Origin: Chrysomallon squamiferum
Lineage: Eukaryota; Mollusca; Gastropoda; Neomphalida; Peltospiridae
DNA: 64,000 nucleotides
NCBI GenBank assembly: GCA_012295275.1
Contig: CM022671.1
Coordinates: forward strand, 19,648,456 to 19,712,455
Reading direction: 5' to 3'
Part shown: positions 33,294-45,637 of the stretch, piece by piece
How positions within the stretch are numbered: the first letter of the stretch is position 1
Layout of the letters: each line of letters begins with the position of its first letter
Notes under the pieces: generated by a model
Databases searched by the model: none
Told to the model about the DNA's origin: nothing
The model's input: only the letters and a program-made list of their open reading frames with translations
Translations under genes and position numbers: made by a program

Positions 33294-36249
33294 AAAAGAT
33301 AAAATTAAATTAAAAAGACTATTGACTATTCTGAGAAAATTACATCATTTTTATTTTAGAATAAAAATATTTGGGAATTTCCCTAACATATTTATTTTGA
33401 ACTGTTGGATGTTTGTTTTATTTTATTTTATTTTGTTTTGTTTATTTTTTTATTTTTTTTTTTTTTTTTTTTATTAATTTAATTATACTTATTTACTTCA
33501 AAAAAAAAAATCTGTTTCACACTATTTTCTTTTTCATTTATTTTATATTATTTTATTATTATTATTATTTAGATTATTCTATTCAAGTTTAATTTTAATT
33601 TTAATTTTAATTTTAATTTTATTTTAACCATTACAAACATCTGTATATTTAATTACTTGAATATCCATCTGAAGGTTGGGTACTTATCTAATTAAAAATT
33701 AGTCACGATATATAAAAAGTTCAGTTAGTTCAGACATACGATGAACTAATGCAACAAAGAAGTTTGGTTTTTGTTTTCTGGGTGTGTTTTTTTTCTTTGT
33801 GTTTTTTATTTTATTTATTAGTTTATTTTGGGTGGTCACAGCCTGTCCTGTGACTACTAATACAAAACACTAACAGTCCATTTTATAGTCCATTCAAATT
33901 AGATAAAATGGCATTTAACACCCCGCACCTCTCTCTCTCTCTCTCAAACACACACACATACACATATTTTAATGTTTCCTTATTTTCTTAGTTTTTGTTT
34001 CATTTATTTTGGTGTTGAAATCTTGAAGATATTGTCATTACCAACAACAACAAAATCAGCATTATCATAAACAAAGACAATATAATACCAATATTACAAC
34101 GACAAATACTAATAGTATTAAAAATGATGATGATGATGATGATGATGATTTTTTTTTAATTATCCTGTATTTTTAAAAAGTCCGCTGATGTTCTGATAAA
34201 CATTTTATAATAACTTTTGAAAAAAAAAAAAAAAAAACATAAATAATCTTCAATGCCTTTTCATTGCCAGTTATATAACGAAAGTTCCATATTATTTAAT
34301 GTATTGTGAAAGACGAGACTGTTATTGATAATCAGACATAGATGAAGATTATTACACGTCAAATTAAAATCACATCCCATCTGAAACAAAAATCGGAAAC
34401 ATTTTTCCTGCGATGGACGATGAAGTAAACATTTGTATCTAAATATATGTAGTAACATGTAGATTATTCATTAATGGATACTTCTGTTTTTATACTCACA
34501 ATTCACACTTAAATACATGATATACATGTACATGTGTGTGTATGTGAGCGTGTGTGTTTGTGTTTGTGTTTGCATACATACGTGCTTACATAAACATAGT
34601 ATAAATCTTGTGATGTTAAGCTACAGGAGTCGTATGGTTATTAATAATAATTTATTACTTTATTCAATTTATATTTTGTTTACGTGTATATGAGTTTCCA
34701 TGTTTAATATTAAACGTACATTAATGTTTGTTTGTACCGTACATAGATATTAAAGGAAATATTTGATATTAAAAATACATTAGTGAGCTATTCTAGTTAT
34801 GAACATCAGGTTTCGTATTCTGGTATGTACGAGTTCATGTGAAAAAAATAAAATGTGTACTTGATGTGTTGCCAGCAAATTGTCTGAATGCTTTCTACAT
34901 ACTTCCAAATAATTTGTTTCATTTATCATTCATGCCAACTTTTACTAACAGTATGTGATTACAAAAATAAAACTAGTCCACTATAATTACGAAATGTGCA
35001 AATATATTTTATATTTTATTAATTAATTAATTTTATTATTTATTTATTTATCAGCAATAGCAGCAGCGGCATTATCAGTATCACCATTGTTATCATCATT
35101 ATTTGTACTTTCTTCAAGTTACACATAGAATTTGAAAAAAAATAATAAATTAATAAAAACTGTTTAATGATTTAATAAGTTAAGCAAGCAAAGTGAAAAT
35201 GATTTTAGATCAAAACATTTTTATTTTTAATTTACTCAAAACTCGCTACAAAAAAAACAAGGAAAATTTTGCTTTTTATCAGTCATTTTGCGGAAGGGTG
35301 GGTATACTTTCTTTGTTATTTATTTTAATTAGCCAGTATTACTCTACCCAGTAATATATACAGCTATTTAATTAGCCATATAAAACGATTGAGGCTGAGT
35401 CATAGTTTAATTTATATTTACACTCATAATGTCACATTTATTCAATACGATAACGATATATTAATAAATATTTAACGTCGGATTTTAAAATGTGAGTACA
35501 AGTTCTTAAAATATATTTTCCCACATAGTTCATATACACACATATATGCAAATAAACACACAATGAATATTTAATCAGAATACTGTTATTAATAAATGTA
35601 TTTTCTAATGACAGAGATAATCATCTATATGTTAAAACGACATTTGTTTCTGCCATCTGTTCAGTGAAGAGAGAAAGACTATGAAGATGAAGTGAAAGAT
35701 CATTAAACAGGTGACCAGTTCTTTATTTTATTTTGCAGTAATGTCTATAGTACAGACAGGTTACATATGTTTCAGTTAGAATACGTTTTGAAAGTTTTAT
35801 TCAGCGCTGTTCAATCCGAGTATAATATTATAAGCTTGTGTCGGTTTTTGCACTGACACCTAATAGCCGGTATGTTTTTTTGTATTGGGATGTCGTTAAA
35901 TATTTACTCAAACAAACAAAAAGTAAAAATAGTTAAGTAACAAAGTTTATTTGCTATTTTTTAAATGAAAACCGTCTTCAAAATGTTCTTTTTAAAATCT
36001 AAACCAGCAATTAAACATTTAATTTAACAAGTAATGTATCGAAGTAAAAGTAGTTCCGTCCCAAAAATCTATATTTTGGTCTATATTCTATAGAATAGAA
36101 ATTTATCTAGATATATATCTTGCGACTACTTGCAGTCATTGCAAAATAAACATGCATATTGCAACAACGATGGAATTAAAATGAATTATTCAAAAATTAT
36201 GTCCACAATGAAAGATAATAATAATAATAATAACAATAACAATAACAAC

Positions 36250-36280
<31 letters not shown>

Positions 36281-37391
36281 GCTAAGAAAACGCAACTAAG
36301 ATATAATGTATTTAGTATGTATTGCGACAAAAAAAAACGATACATTTTCTGATCTGTTAACTAATGCTATAGTCGTAATTTTATCACTGTAATATGACAT
36401 GGGCTTTTAGAACTAATGAAACAACAATTAAATAGTTTTCATATTCAGCCTTGTAATAGCCTTTTGTTTCAACTAATTTCACCAGGGGTTGTAACTCTTC
36501 AGACACAAAACCATTTAGGAGTTATTTCATTTTTAGCGATATTTCTTCTGACAATTTTTTTTTTTTTTTTTTTTAACTAATCCTTTACGTACATCTAAGT
36601 TAATGTTCAAGAATTTTTCTATCTGATCCAGTTAAGACAGAGATGATTTTTTTTTTTTTTTATAATTATATTAATTCAGAATTGTTTGCAAAACTGCAAA
36701 TGTAATACTGGGGATTCCCATAACCTTTGTACATGGTTTCCCACAACCTTTGTATTTAGGTTTTCAAGGTGGTAAGCTAAATGTTTCTTTTAACTTTCTT
36801 ACTCTTTAAAATAATAAAACTGTAACAGATTTGGATGTCTATCTTTTCCAGAACATTAAGGTTAAGACACATGTAACTACTTTAAAAATAATACACAAAA
36901 CTGTAGTGACCTTCTATAACTGGGAGCATTATGCAACCAGTAAAGCTGAGTGGAAACATTTAATATGCAGGATAAAACAAAAACAAATGTAACCTTTTTT
37001 TCTTTCTTTTTTCTTTTACAGATTTTGTTGTTGTTGATATATTTATTGTAGTTAATTAGTTAGTTACTATAATATTTTTAAAAATGCACAATATTTTAAT
37101 TATTTTTAAAATGAGTGAAACTTTTGTAGTTAATTATAGTGAAAGATGATAGTGTATACTTGAACACACCACATTTTATGCAGGCCTACGTACTCTAAAT
37201 GATAGCATAACTAAAGAACCAATAATATCGTAAATAATGTTTACACAGTATTAAAGCTAATAATATGGGCTGTTCAGTACAGATTCTAATGAAAATAGTT
37301 TTAAACTATTTTATTATTATTATTATTGTTTTCAAAATGATAATGCTAACCGTTAATGTGCATCTATGGTGATACGACGAAATACTTAAAT
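30985..37391. other. Intergenic sequence without a supported gene
   Basis: It contains the copy B repeat, (CGCA)n near 32362-32383, (ATA)n at 33219-33288, (TTTTAA)n near 33591-33625, (GAT)n near 34126-34149 and (ATA)n at 36216-36276. Open frames, such as the 101-residue minus frame at 31497-31802, are hydrophobic low-complexity translations with no recognised family. Confidence 0.6.
34397..34507 (-). repeat. Dispersed repeat, copy B of an inverted pair
   Basis: This is the inverse complement of 30878-30984, 3.4 kb away. Either these are two copies of an interspersed family in opposite orientation or the ends of a larger element. No transposase coding sequence was recognised between them. Confidence 0.8.
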
Positions 37392-37890
37392 CAGTGCTGC
37401 CCAACCTTTTCCGAACATGGGCCGGATTTAAGAAAAAACGATGCCAGTGGGCCGGACTCACATTTCTAGCCTTTCATTTTTTAATACAACTACTTGAAAT
37501 GGTTTGAAAAAGTATTCAGAACTGAAAACATTGATTCTATTATTTTATTTATAGAAATTATCCATTATACAATTATAATTCATAATTCAATTTAAACATA
37601 GGGGTCCTACATATGATACTATTTCTATTACTTCTTTACTGCTATCAAAAAATTATAGTCTTCAGATATTACATGAATACGAAATGACCATTAAAAATTT
37701 TGATTTAGAACCTTACATTTTATAAAACAAATTTAACAATTGATCAAGATTTTAAAAAAAACATTTGTTCAAATAAATGGCTTTGTATTTCAATAATAAA
37801 ACAATTTTATTGAATAATTAAGGAATAAATAGAAGACCGACTAGCGGACCGGATTCTAAGGCTTCATGGGCCGGACGTTGGGCAGCACTG
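37392..37890. mobile_element. Non-autonomous hAT-type element (499 bp)
   Basis: The ends are cagtgctgcccaac and gttgggcagcactg, perfect inverted repeats of the hAT type, with gggccgga words just inside both ends. The flanking 8-mers acttaaat and ctctaaat share taaat. There is no transposase sequence inside, so it depends on an autonomous relative. Confidence 0.88.
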
Positions 37891-37938
37891 CTCTAAATAT
37901 ATTCATACTTCCCAGCTAAGTTTTATTTCCAGTGCAAT

Positions 37939-37940
<2 letters not shown>

Positions 37941-38004
<64 letters not shown>
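37941..38004. repeat. (AT)n microsatellite
   Basis: About 32 uninterrupted TA units lie just downstream of the hAT-type element, followed by ATG/ATA trinucleotides. Confidence 0.95.
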
Positions 38005-38006
<2 letters not shown>

Positions 38007-38398
38007 GATGATGATAATAATAATAAATATATATATATATTTAATTAAATTTATTATCAAAGAGGTATAATAAATTTTACGAGCCTAAAGAATTAATTTT
38101 TATTAGGCCATTTATTGTTCCAAATACACTTTAAGCCATCAAACACAAGTTTATCTCTAAAGTTTAATTATTTCCATTACACCACCCTATCAATGAATAG
38201 AAATTAAGTAATCAATTAATAACAACAACAACAGCAACAGCTATAACATAGTAATGACATTTAACTTTCAGTATGAAATATTTCTTGAGGAAAAAAAAAA
38301 TTTCAGTTTCTTCTTCCTTCTGATTGCGCCATTTTGTATGAGACGAATAATATTCAAGGAATATAACAAGTAAGATACACCATAACTAATACTTTCCT

Positions 38399-38429
<31 letters not shown>

Positions 38430-38790
38430 CTGAACATCCAACATATTTTTTTTAAAGACATAAATATAATATTTATATTTTGTTTCCAATTCTTTGTGAA
38501 ATTTTTGTGAAAGGATAAAAAAAAATATGCAAATGTTTTTCTTATTATTCTTAATTACACTTCTCTATCCAACGAAATGATTACGTCTGTGTTCGAAAAC
38601 TCCTAAGACGCACACTGCTGCAACATTATTCTTTTTGTATAACGTAATATCATGTCATCTAACCGAGCACGTTACGTTATTAAATTAACATAAATTATGC
38701 ACACTCGTGGAATTATACAGCTGCTGTACTGCTGTTCATATTTTGCGCTCATATCCACGTAATTAATTTGACTTGTTCAAAAAAGATATA

Positions 38791-39437
38791 GGGTAAGGTG
38801 GGGGTAATTCTTGACCCCTTTTCCATTCAGCCTCACCTACAGCTTCACAGACAAAAGGAAACAATAAAATGGAGTGAATAATGTGTAGTATATCTATCTG
38901 TGCTTCAGTATATACAAATACTATATGCACAGAGCATATACTTTTGAAATGGGAAACCACGTTAAAAATTGATTTCAGGGGCCAGATTTGCCCCGATGAT
39001 TTTCGCCACCTGGCCCCCACATGCATGATGTATTTTGACCCTCAAATTTGTACTGACTATTGATTTCACCACCACATATTGCCCCAACTGGTGGATTAAA
39101 ATAAAACACACACTCCTTGCCTTATTACAACATATTAATCAGGTTTCTTCTGCTGAACTTAATAACTGATTTTATGTTTACCTGTTATAAGTTATCACTA
39201 ACCTTATGTCTATAAAACTAAAGATTTAACACTCACTTTTGAAACCTCAAAATGCACCTCTTTTTTTTACAGTCTTGTTGTTTTCACTACTTTCATGCCC
39301 ACTATACTCCACGTGTAAATGGCTGTATACCTACATCCTTTGTTCTGATGAGATATGAAGGTTCTGTTTATGTCAACAAAGTTCCAGAAGCCTGGACAAA
39401 GCAGTATAGTGGCTGTAAATTATTACCCCACCTTACC
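38791..39437. mobile_element. TA-flanked inverted-repeat element (647 bp), Tc1/mariner/pogo-like
   Basis: The left end gggtaaggtgggg and right end ccccaccttaccc are perfect inverted repeats, flanked on both sides by TA (38789-38790 and 39438-39439), the target duplication of the Tc1/mariner/pogo group. Two short open frames inside (38881-39063 plus, 39252-39482 plus) have no family I recognise. No DDE catalytic motif was seen, so it is probably non-autonomous. Confidence 0.82.
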
Positions 39438-39474
39438 CTACACTGTGTAATTATGGTTACTAAGATCAGCTGTT

Positions 39475-39612
39475 ATAGTTAATATGACGTGGTGTTACAG
39501 TTAACAAGATGTGCTATGTTCGTGTGACACGCTATTATAATGAACATAACGTGCTATAAAAATTAACATGACGCGCTATTATAATTAATGTAACGTACCA
39601 TTTAATATGACC
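39475..39612. repeat. Degenerate minisatellite, about 20-22 bp unit
   Basis: Six or so drifting copies of a unit like gctattataattaacatgac follow the inverted-repeat element. Recurrent words are cgctattata, taacatgacg and aacgtgctat. Confidence 0.65.
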
Positions 39613-40494
39613 TGTTTTTAAAGTTATTAAATTTTATGAGTAACAGTAGCAGGAGTAGCAGATATATAGTACTATAGTAACAATAATAACTTACCTATTA
39701 CAGTATAATCCATTTGTTTGTAATAACTGCTCACGCGTTTGTTTGCTGTTCATAAATATAACTTCTCGATGAAACCGGGGTTTTCCCCAAATTACTCAGA
39801 ATGAGACTGGAACTTACGTGGATTCAAAAATAATCAAAATGGACTGCAAAATGGAATGCGACTGTGATAATAAACATATTAGTGCAGTTGAAGTGACTAT
39901 ACCGTGATATTTGCCTATTTCTGGTGTTTTCCCATTCATTAAAAATGGACAAAAATGTTCAGCTGCGGGTAAGATTACCACTAATAAAATCTCCATCGTT
40001 AAACTTAAAGGGGGTGTTGTTGTAAATATTCCTGATGACTTTCATAAGTAAAATTGACCTTAAAACTGTTTGATCCCAAGGTTTCAGAAATTTACCTTTA
40101 CATTGCAGATTAAACATGGAAATGATAGAACATTGTTTTGCTGAACTTAATGTTTGTGTGGTGTTGATCACTTGTTGTTTGCGTTTTAGTCAACCAGGAA
40201 TAAAATAAAATTTGTTTTTATAATTCTCAATTTTACGGAACTTCTAAAATATTTGTTTGTTCGGGTACCACCATTTATTCTGTTATTTATAAATTTACAC
40301 ACATACACATAAACACGCACATGCACACACACACACACACACACAGACACACACACACTATTATATGTATTTGCTAATATACAATAATTAAAATCAATAA
40401 TAAAATATCAATGTTCTATTCACACACACACAGCCACATATACACACCATATATGTGTGTGTGTGTGTGTGTATATATAAAAATAAAAATAAAA

Positions 40495-40609
40495 ATAATG
40501 ATAAAAGAATATTTACAAAAAAAAATCGTTACGTAATAAAATTAAAAAATTCAAAAATGCGTATTGTATACAGAATATTTCTACTTGCTAATTTCAGACT
40601 GAAACCATC
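40495..40609 (+). repeat. Dispersed repeat copy (pairs with 41793-41898)
   Basis: An A-rich lead is followed by gtattgtatacagaatattt and ctgaaaccat. The same order and similar words recur about 1.3 kb downstream. Confidence 0.55.
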
Positions 40610-41463
40610 AACTGTATGTATACACAGTCATACATACACACCTTTATATATATTTCCTTTGAAGGCCCCTTTGAACCCTATATTGGGATTCCTAGGTCAA
40701 ACCTTTACGTTACGATTTTATACCTTTTGTTACGGCGATGCAAGTCTACTCAGGAACAGAACCCCTTTAGCGTCTTTGCCCCAGTTTTATGATAAAAGTT
40801 AATTTTTAGATATTAACTTTTATATCATTTTTATTTCTGATTTATTTACCCTTAATTTGGAAATTTTAAAGTTTCTTCGAAATAACAAGGTAAGAATTAA
40901 TGTTTTGGATAATCTAAGTTTCTTTGTTCTTTAATTACAAACTGGCTTTCGCATGTTATATACACACATGCTCACGTGTATGTGTGTGTCTGTGTGTGGG
41001 TGTGGGTGTGGGTGTGTATTAAACTCTGTTAGTTGGTGTGGAATATATTTTAATTTTGATATTATGTTATGTAAAATATTGATACATAATTTAAATATAT
41101 AACATATATAAAAGGCTATTTTTTTATATTATTATGTTTTTATTTCATTTTATTTTCTGATTTTCATTACAAAACAGGTTATGTGTTGGGATGAGGTAAA
41201 GAAATATTATTCATTCATTATATTTATTTATTAATTCATTTAATATTTGAGTTCATTTTATATTACAGATACATTACGCGTGCTGTTTTTTGAGTTATAA
41301 ATGCTTGTTTCTTTTCAACATTGAAAGAAAAGTCGGTTTTTACAACGTATCGTTGAATGAAGAAGGTAACATAAAAATGCTGAATTGATTTATTATTATA
41401 AATCTTTTTTAACTAGTAACTTTATATTTTACTTTTTTATTATTATTTTTTATTTTTATTTGA

Positions 41464-41517
<54 letters not shown>

Positions 41518-41792
41518 CTTCTTTGCTGGTTATTATTCTATGTTTGATTCTTAAATAAAATAGATAAATGACACAAAACAAGCCTCTAACACGTAAATGC
41601 ATGTAGTTACATGGTAGTCGTTTCAGGGAGCGTTCTCAAATATATTTTATATATTTTTTTTATTAATATTTTGTAGATCCGACCTAAATGTACTAACAGG
41701 AAGTTAGTATAAATAGATAGCCACGTGGCGAAAATTCAGGTAAGTGTTCCACTATCAAACACCCGGAAGATATAATTATCAAAAAAAAAAAA

Positions 41793-41898
41793 ATAATAAT
41801 AATAAAAGACTATTTAAAAATAAAAATAAAAACAAAACAAAACAACGGCATATTGTATCCAAAATATTAGTACTTGTTAATTTCGGGACTGAAACCAT
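41793..41898 (+). repeat. Dispersed repeat copy (pairs with 40495-40609)
   Basis: An A-rich lead is followed by tattgtatccaaaatatta and ctgaaaccat in the same orientation as the upstream copy. Identity over the last 50 bases is roughly five in six by eye. Confidence 0.55.
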
Positions 41899-42244
41899 TT
41901 CGAAACTAATGAATAAATGTTGTTGATTTCGCTCATCTACTACCCTTATCAAAGTCAAATACAAGGGATAACACATCCAAAACTCTCGATCTTTGTAACA
42001 CATGCCTTTCAACGTGAAACTTTCTGCACTATAATAAAGATATCACCATAACAGTGGATCCGCTCCTGTTATAATAATAATATAAATAATATTGGGCAAA
42101 AATTTATTTTCCATTAAATCTCACCATTTTCTTTTTCTCTTTCTGCAACGCATTAAATTACCGAATTGAGGGGGATTACAATAAGTGGTTGTTGATACAC
42201 ACACACAAACAATAAAAAAAAAAAAAATAAATAAATAAAATAAA

Positions 42245-42287
<43 letters not shown>

Positions 42288-43888
42288 ACAACCACATTAC
42301 AGTACGTATTGTTTGGGGAACCCTTAGTTTAAAGGAGGAGAGGAGTAGATCTGCACCAAATATTCCACGTATTATAAACACAAATACTAATTTCTTTTTG
42401 CTGTGCCTACATTTTCTCCACTTTGTAGCCCGAATTTTGGAGGGCAGTTGTTCCCGGCGAGGTTATTGCTAATTTAATTCAAATATAAATATGTTGTTTT
42501 GGGGTTTTTTAAAAATGTTGTTCCAGTAAACATTGTGAAAATGAATCAATAAGATAATTTAGAAGAAATGTGAAAATCATTAACGTCTTAAAGTAATATA
42601 TTTTAAAAACATTAATTGGGATCAAACTAAATTTTATTTTCTTAAGTAGAAGTGGGGTGTACATCGGCCAATTCTTTCAGTATAAGTTTCCTTCTATTAC
42701 ATTATGTAAGTAATGTTCTCCCAGTCCATGGTTATCAGCAAACAACGACCAAGGTTTGTATTTTATAAATACTACCATATTGTCACAATATAAACTGTCG
42801 GATATATGTTTACTGGTGATTATCTCAAAGAGGAAACCCGGTAATATGCATTTTCTGGTATTTACAAAAGCACATCTTCAGTTTATTTTTCTACCATAAA
42901 AAGGGAAAATATCTTCATTTCTTTCCTCACTGGATCAAAAATACGAATAATAAATTAACAAAACAAAAAAATCAGTTTGCATATCTTTATTTATAATATG
43001 TTCATACACACAAATACACACCCACCCACACACAAACATTTACACACGCGTCACATATTGCATGTAATACATAAGCAGTACATAATCACATGCCCACACA
43101 TAAACGATCAGTTCCCATTCTTGACATAAGGAACAAATTTGAAAAAAAAAAAAAAAAAAAAACCTTAATAAAAGATTTGTTACATCATCATCGTTATTGT
43201 AATTATCTGGTTATTATCATCATCAACATCAACAAGAAAAAGTTACTTCTCTCATCCATGAAAAGAAAGTTACATAAAAATATAATACCACATACGTTGA
43301 GCTACCTTATTTAAGGAAGTAAATTCTTTATTATTTACACTTATAAATGTTTGTATAGATAAAATCAAAGATAGTTACAGATAAGAGGACGGTGGAATAA
43401 ACTGTTTTTGTTTTCGTAAAAAGATGTTCTACTGCCTATAGGGAAAGAAAAAATATGGATTACAAATACTAACTGCAGAGATTATGTATGTACATATATG
43501 TGTCAAGTATATGGATATATGAGAGCCCTATAACTGCATGTTTCTACATGAGCGAGTAACATGTTTTGCACATATATGTATTTCATGTAAATAACTACGT
43601 ATGTGTCTGTATTTGTGTATATGTAGACAGATCTTGACCTATTTATATTTCTTTATTGAGTAGTACTTTTCATTTAAACTTACATCTTCATCTCACACAT
43701 TCTTTATAGTAACTAGACTGTATGTCGTTATATATTTCAGTTTTATTTCATAAACCACAGACATTTCCTTTCAGCTCATCCCTTACCACTCCCGAAATAA
43801 TGACCTCATTAGCATTATTCAGATTAAACATGAGCACTTTTTGAACCTCTATGTTGTTAAAATAGCGAATGTTGAACTACTTATGTAT

Positions 43889-43898
<10 letters not shown>

Positions 43899-43960
<62 letters not shown>
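43899..43960. repeat. (CT)n microsatellite
   Basis: About 31 uninterrupted CT units. The Leu/Ser and Arg/Glu frames on either strand come from it. Confidence 0.95.
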
Positions 43961-43963
<3 letters not shown>

Positions 43964-44166
43964 TTGTCATCTGAAATTTTCGACAAGGATATTAACGTGC
44001 TTCCTTGTACCACTGACGTGTGTATCAGTCGTCTTCCTTGTAAGTAAATACCAGACATTTCTTTTTTCTTCTTATTATTTTATATAATATTAACACGTTA
44101 AATTAAACCTTAAAGCAGTTTAATCTTACGTTTTAGTTCAAAATATAATTATAATTTGTTTGTTAA

Positions 44167-44208
<42 letters not shown>

Positions 44209-45155
44209 TAAATTGTTAAAATTACTGTAATATATTAATACTTTCTCGGTCAGTAACTTCATTTTTCAATTCTCCAGGCCAAACGATTTACTAATGATGA
44301 CACCAAATTCATAAATTTCATTAGATTATGAATTGTGTCTTCGGTAATCATCGGTTATTTTCGTTTACACCATACAAAGAGTTCGTCGGGAAAAAGCACG
44401 TTTGTTACACGACCAAGAAATACAATTTTTATTATGTAGCAAATTTGAATGCAAACTGTGGTGTATATGGTTAAATTCTTAACTGTTTATGTTTAGATAT
44501 TTCTCACTTTCAAGAAATTTGCATGGTGTTTAAGTTGTTTTTTGTCTGAGGGGGAGGGACGAGGAAAGTTCCGATCGTTCCGCAAATTGACTTTTTTTAT
44601 TATTATTTATTTTTAAATAATAAATAAAAATTACGACAGAAATATAGCCATTTTGTGTGCGGGAATAACGTAATAATGTTGCTTGTATTTTATAATATAT
44701 CTAAAAATAAAACGAAAAACAATTTTCTAAAACTAACAACGAATTACGTTTATTTTAATAATGTAACTAATTCTTCATGTTTAAAAAACAACTAGTCATT
44801 TTAAATAATTATAATAAAAACTAGAAATAAAATTAACAGAGGGTATGCCACCACACACACCATAATTATTTTGATTTTAGTTTAGAAAGCCCACGTGTTA
44901 ATATTATTCATAATTCAGGTGTGTAAAATTTCTGTACATAACAACAGTAATGCACATATACATGGGTGTGTTTTTTGTTTGTGTGTATCATTGTTTTGTT
45001 TGTTAAACATCAGTTCATGGTAACTACTAACTTGTTCATGATTATTCATCATGTGATTCACAAAACAAAATTTAAACATTTAGAACAGAAAATGAAATGT
45101 TCATGTATTTTGTTGACATTTCTGTTATTTTTGTTTTGTTGATTTTTGGGAGTTT

Positions 45156-45214
<59 letters not shown>

Positions 45215-45409
45215 CATCATCTTTACCACAAATACTTCAATTATTACAATTTTACTACTGCTGTAGAACTTTTAATTTGTTTAAGCCTTATATGTTATAG
45301 TTGCTTTAAATAATATGTAAACAAATTTGTATTTATATGTATATGTATTAAATTTTAAATAATTCAGAATTATCAAATTATTTAACATATTTTTTGTTTT
45401 CTTTTTCAG

Positions 45410-45637
45410 GATCATAACGGTTTTTTCTTCAAGTCGTGAAATAACTTTTCAGTGTGGATATTTGTGTGTGTGAAATAATATTGTTGTAGATTTATTAAAT
45501 AAGCACATTCTTCAAAGATATTCTATTTTGTGTTAAAAATATTTAATTAATGTGCAGTAAGTTTAAAGAGAATATCATAAGGAGTTTATAAAGGAGATTC
45601 AGTGAATTATTAAGTTTAATAACTGGCTTAACTGTAG
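45410..45637 (+). other. TBK1: Kinase 5' UTR (part of the first visible exon)
   Basis: A strong acceptor (ttttctttttcag, AG at 45408-45409) opens an exon that carries 228 untranslated bases before the kinase ATG at 45638. Stops occur in all frames before the ATG. The acceptor implies at least one further upstream non-coding exon. Confidence 0.6.

Larger units (their letters stand above)
39613..45409. other. Intergenic sequence upstream of the kinase gene
   Basis: No gene is supported. Repeats: (CA)n near 40325-40357, (GT)n near 40453-40471, (TTA)n at 41470-41517, (AT)n at 42250-42286 set between 14-base inverted words, poly-A at 43142-43162, (CT)n at 43899-43960, (ATT)n at 44168-44208 and 45160-45212. 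An unspliced 5' UTR exon for the kinase must lie somewhere here or further upstream, but could not be placed. Confidence 0.55.
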
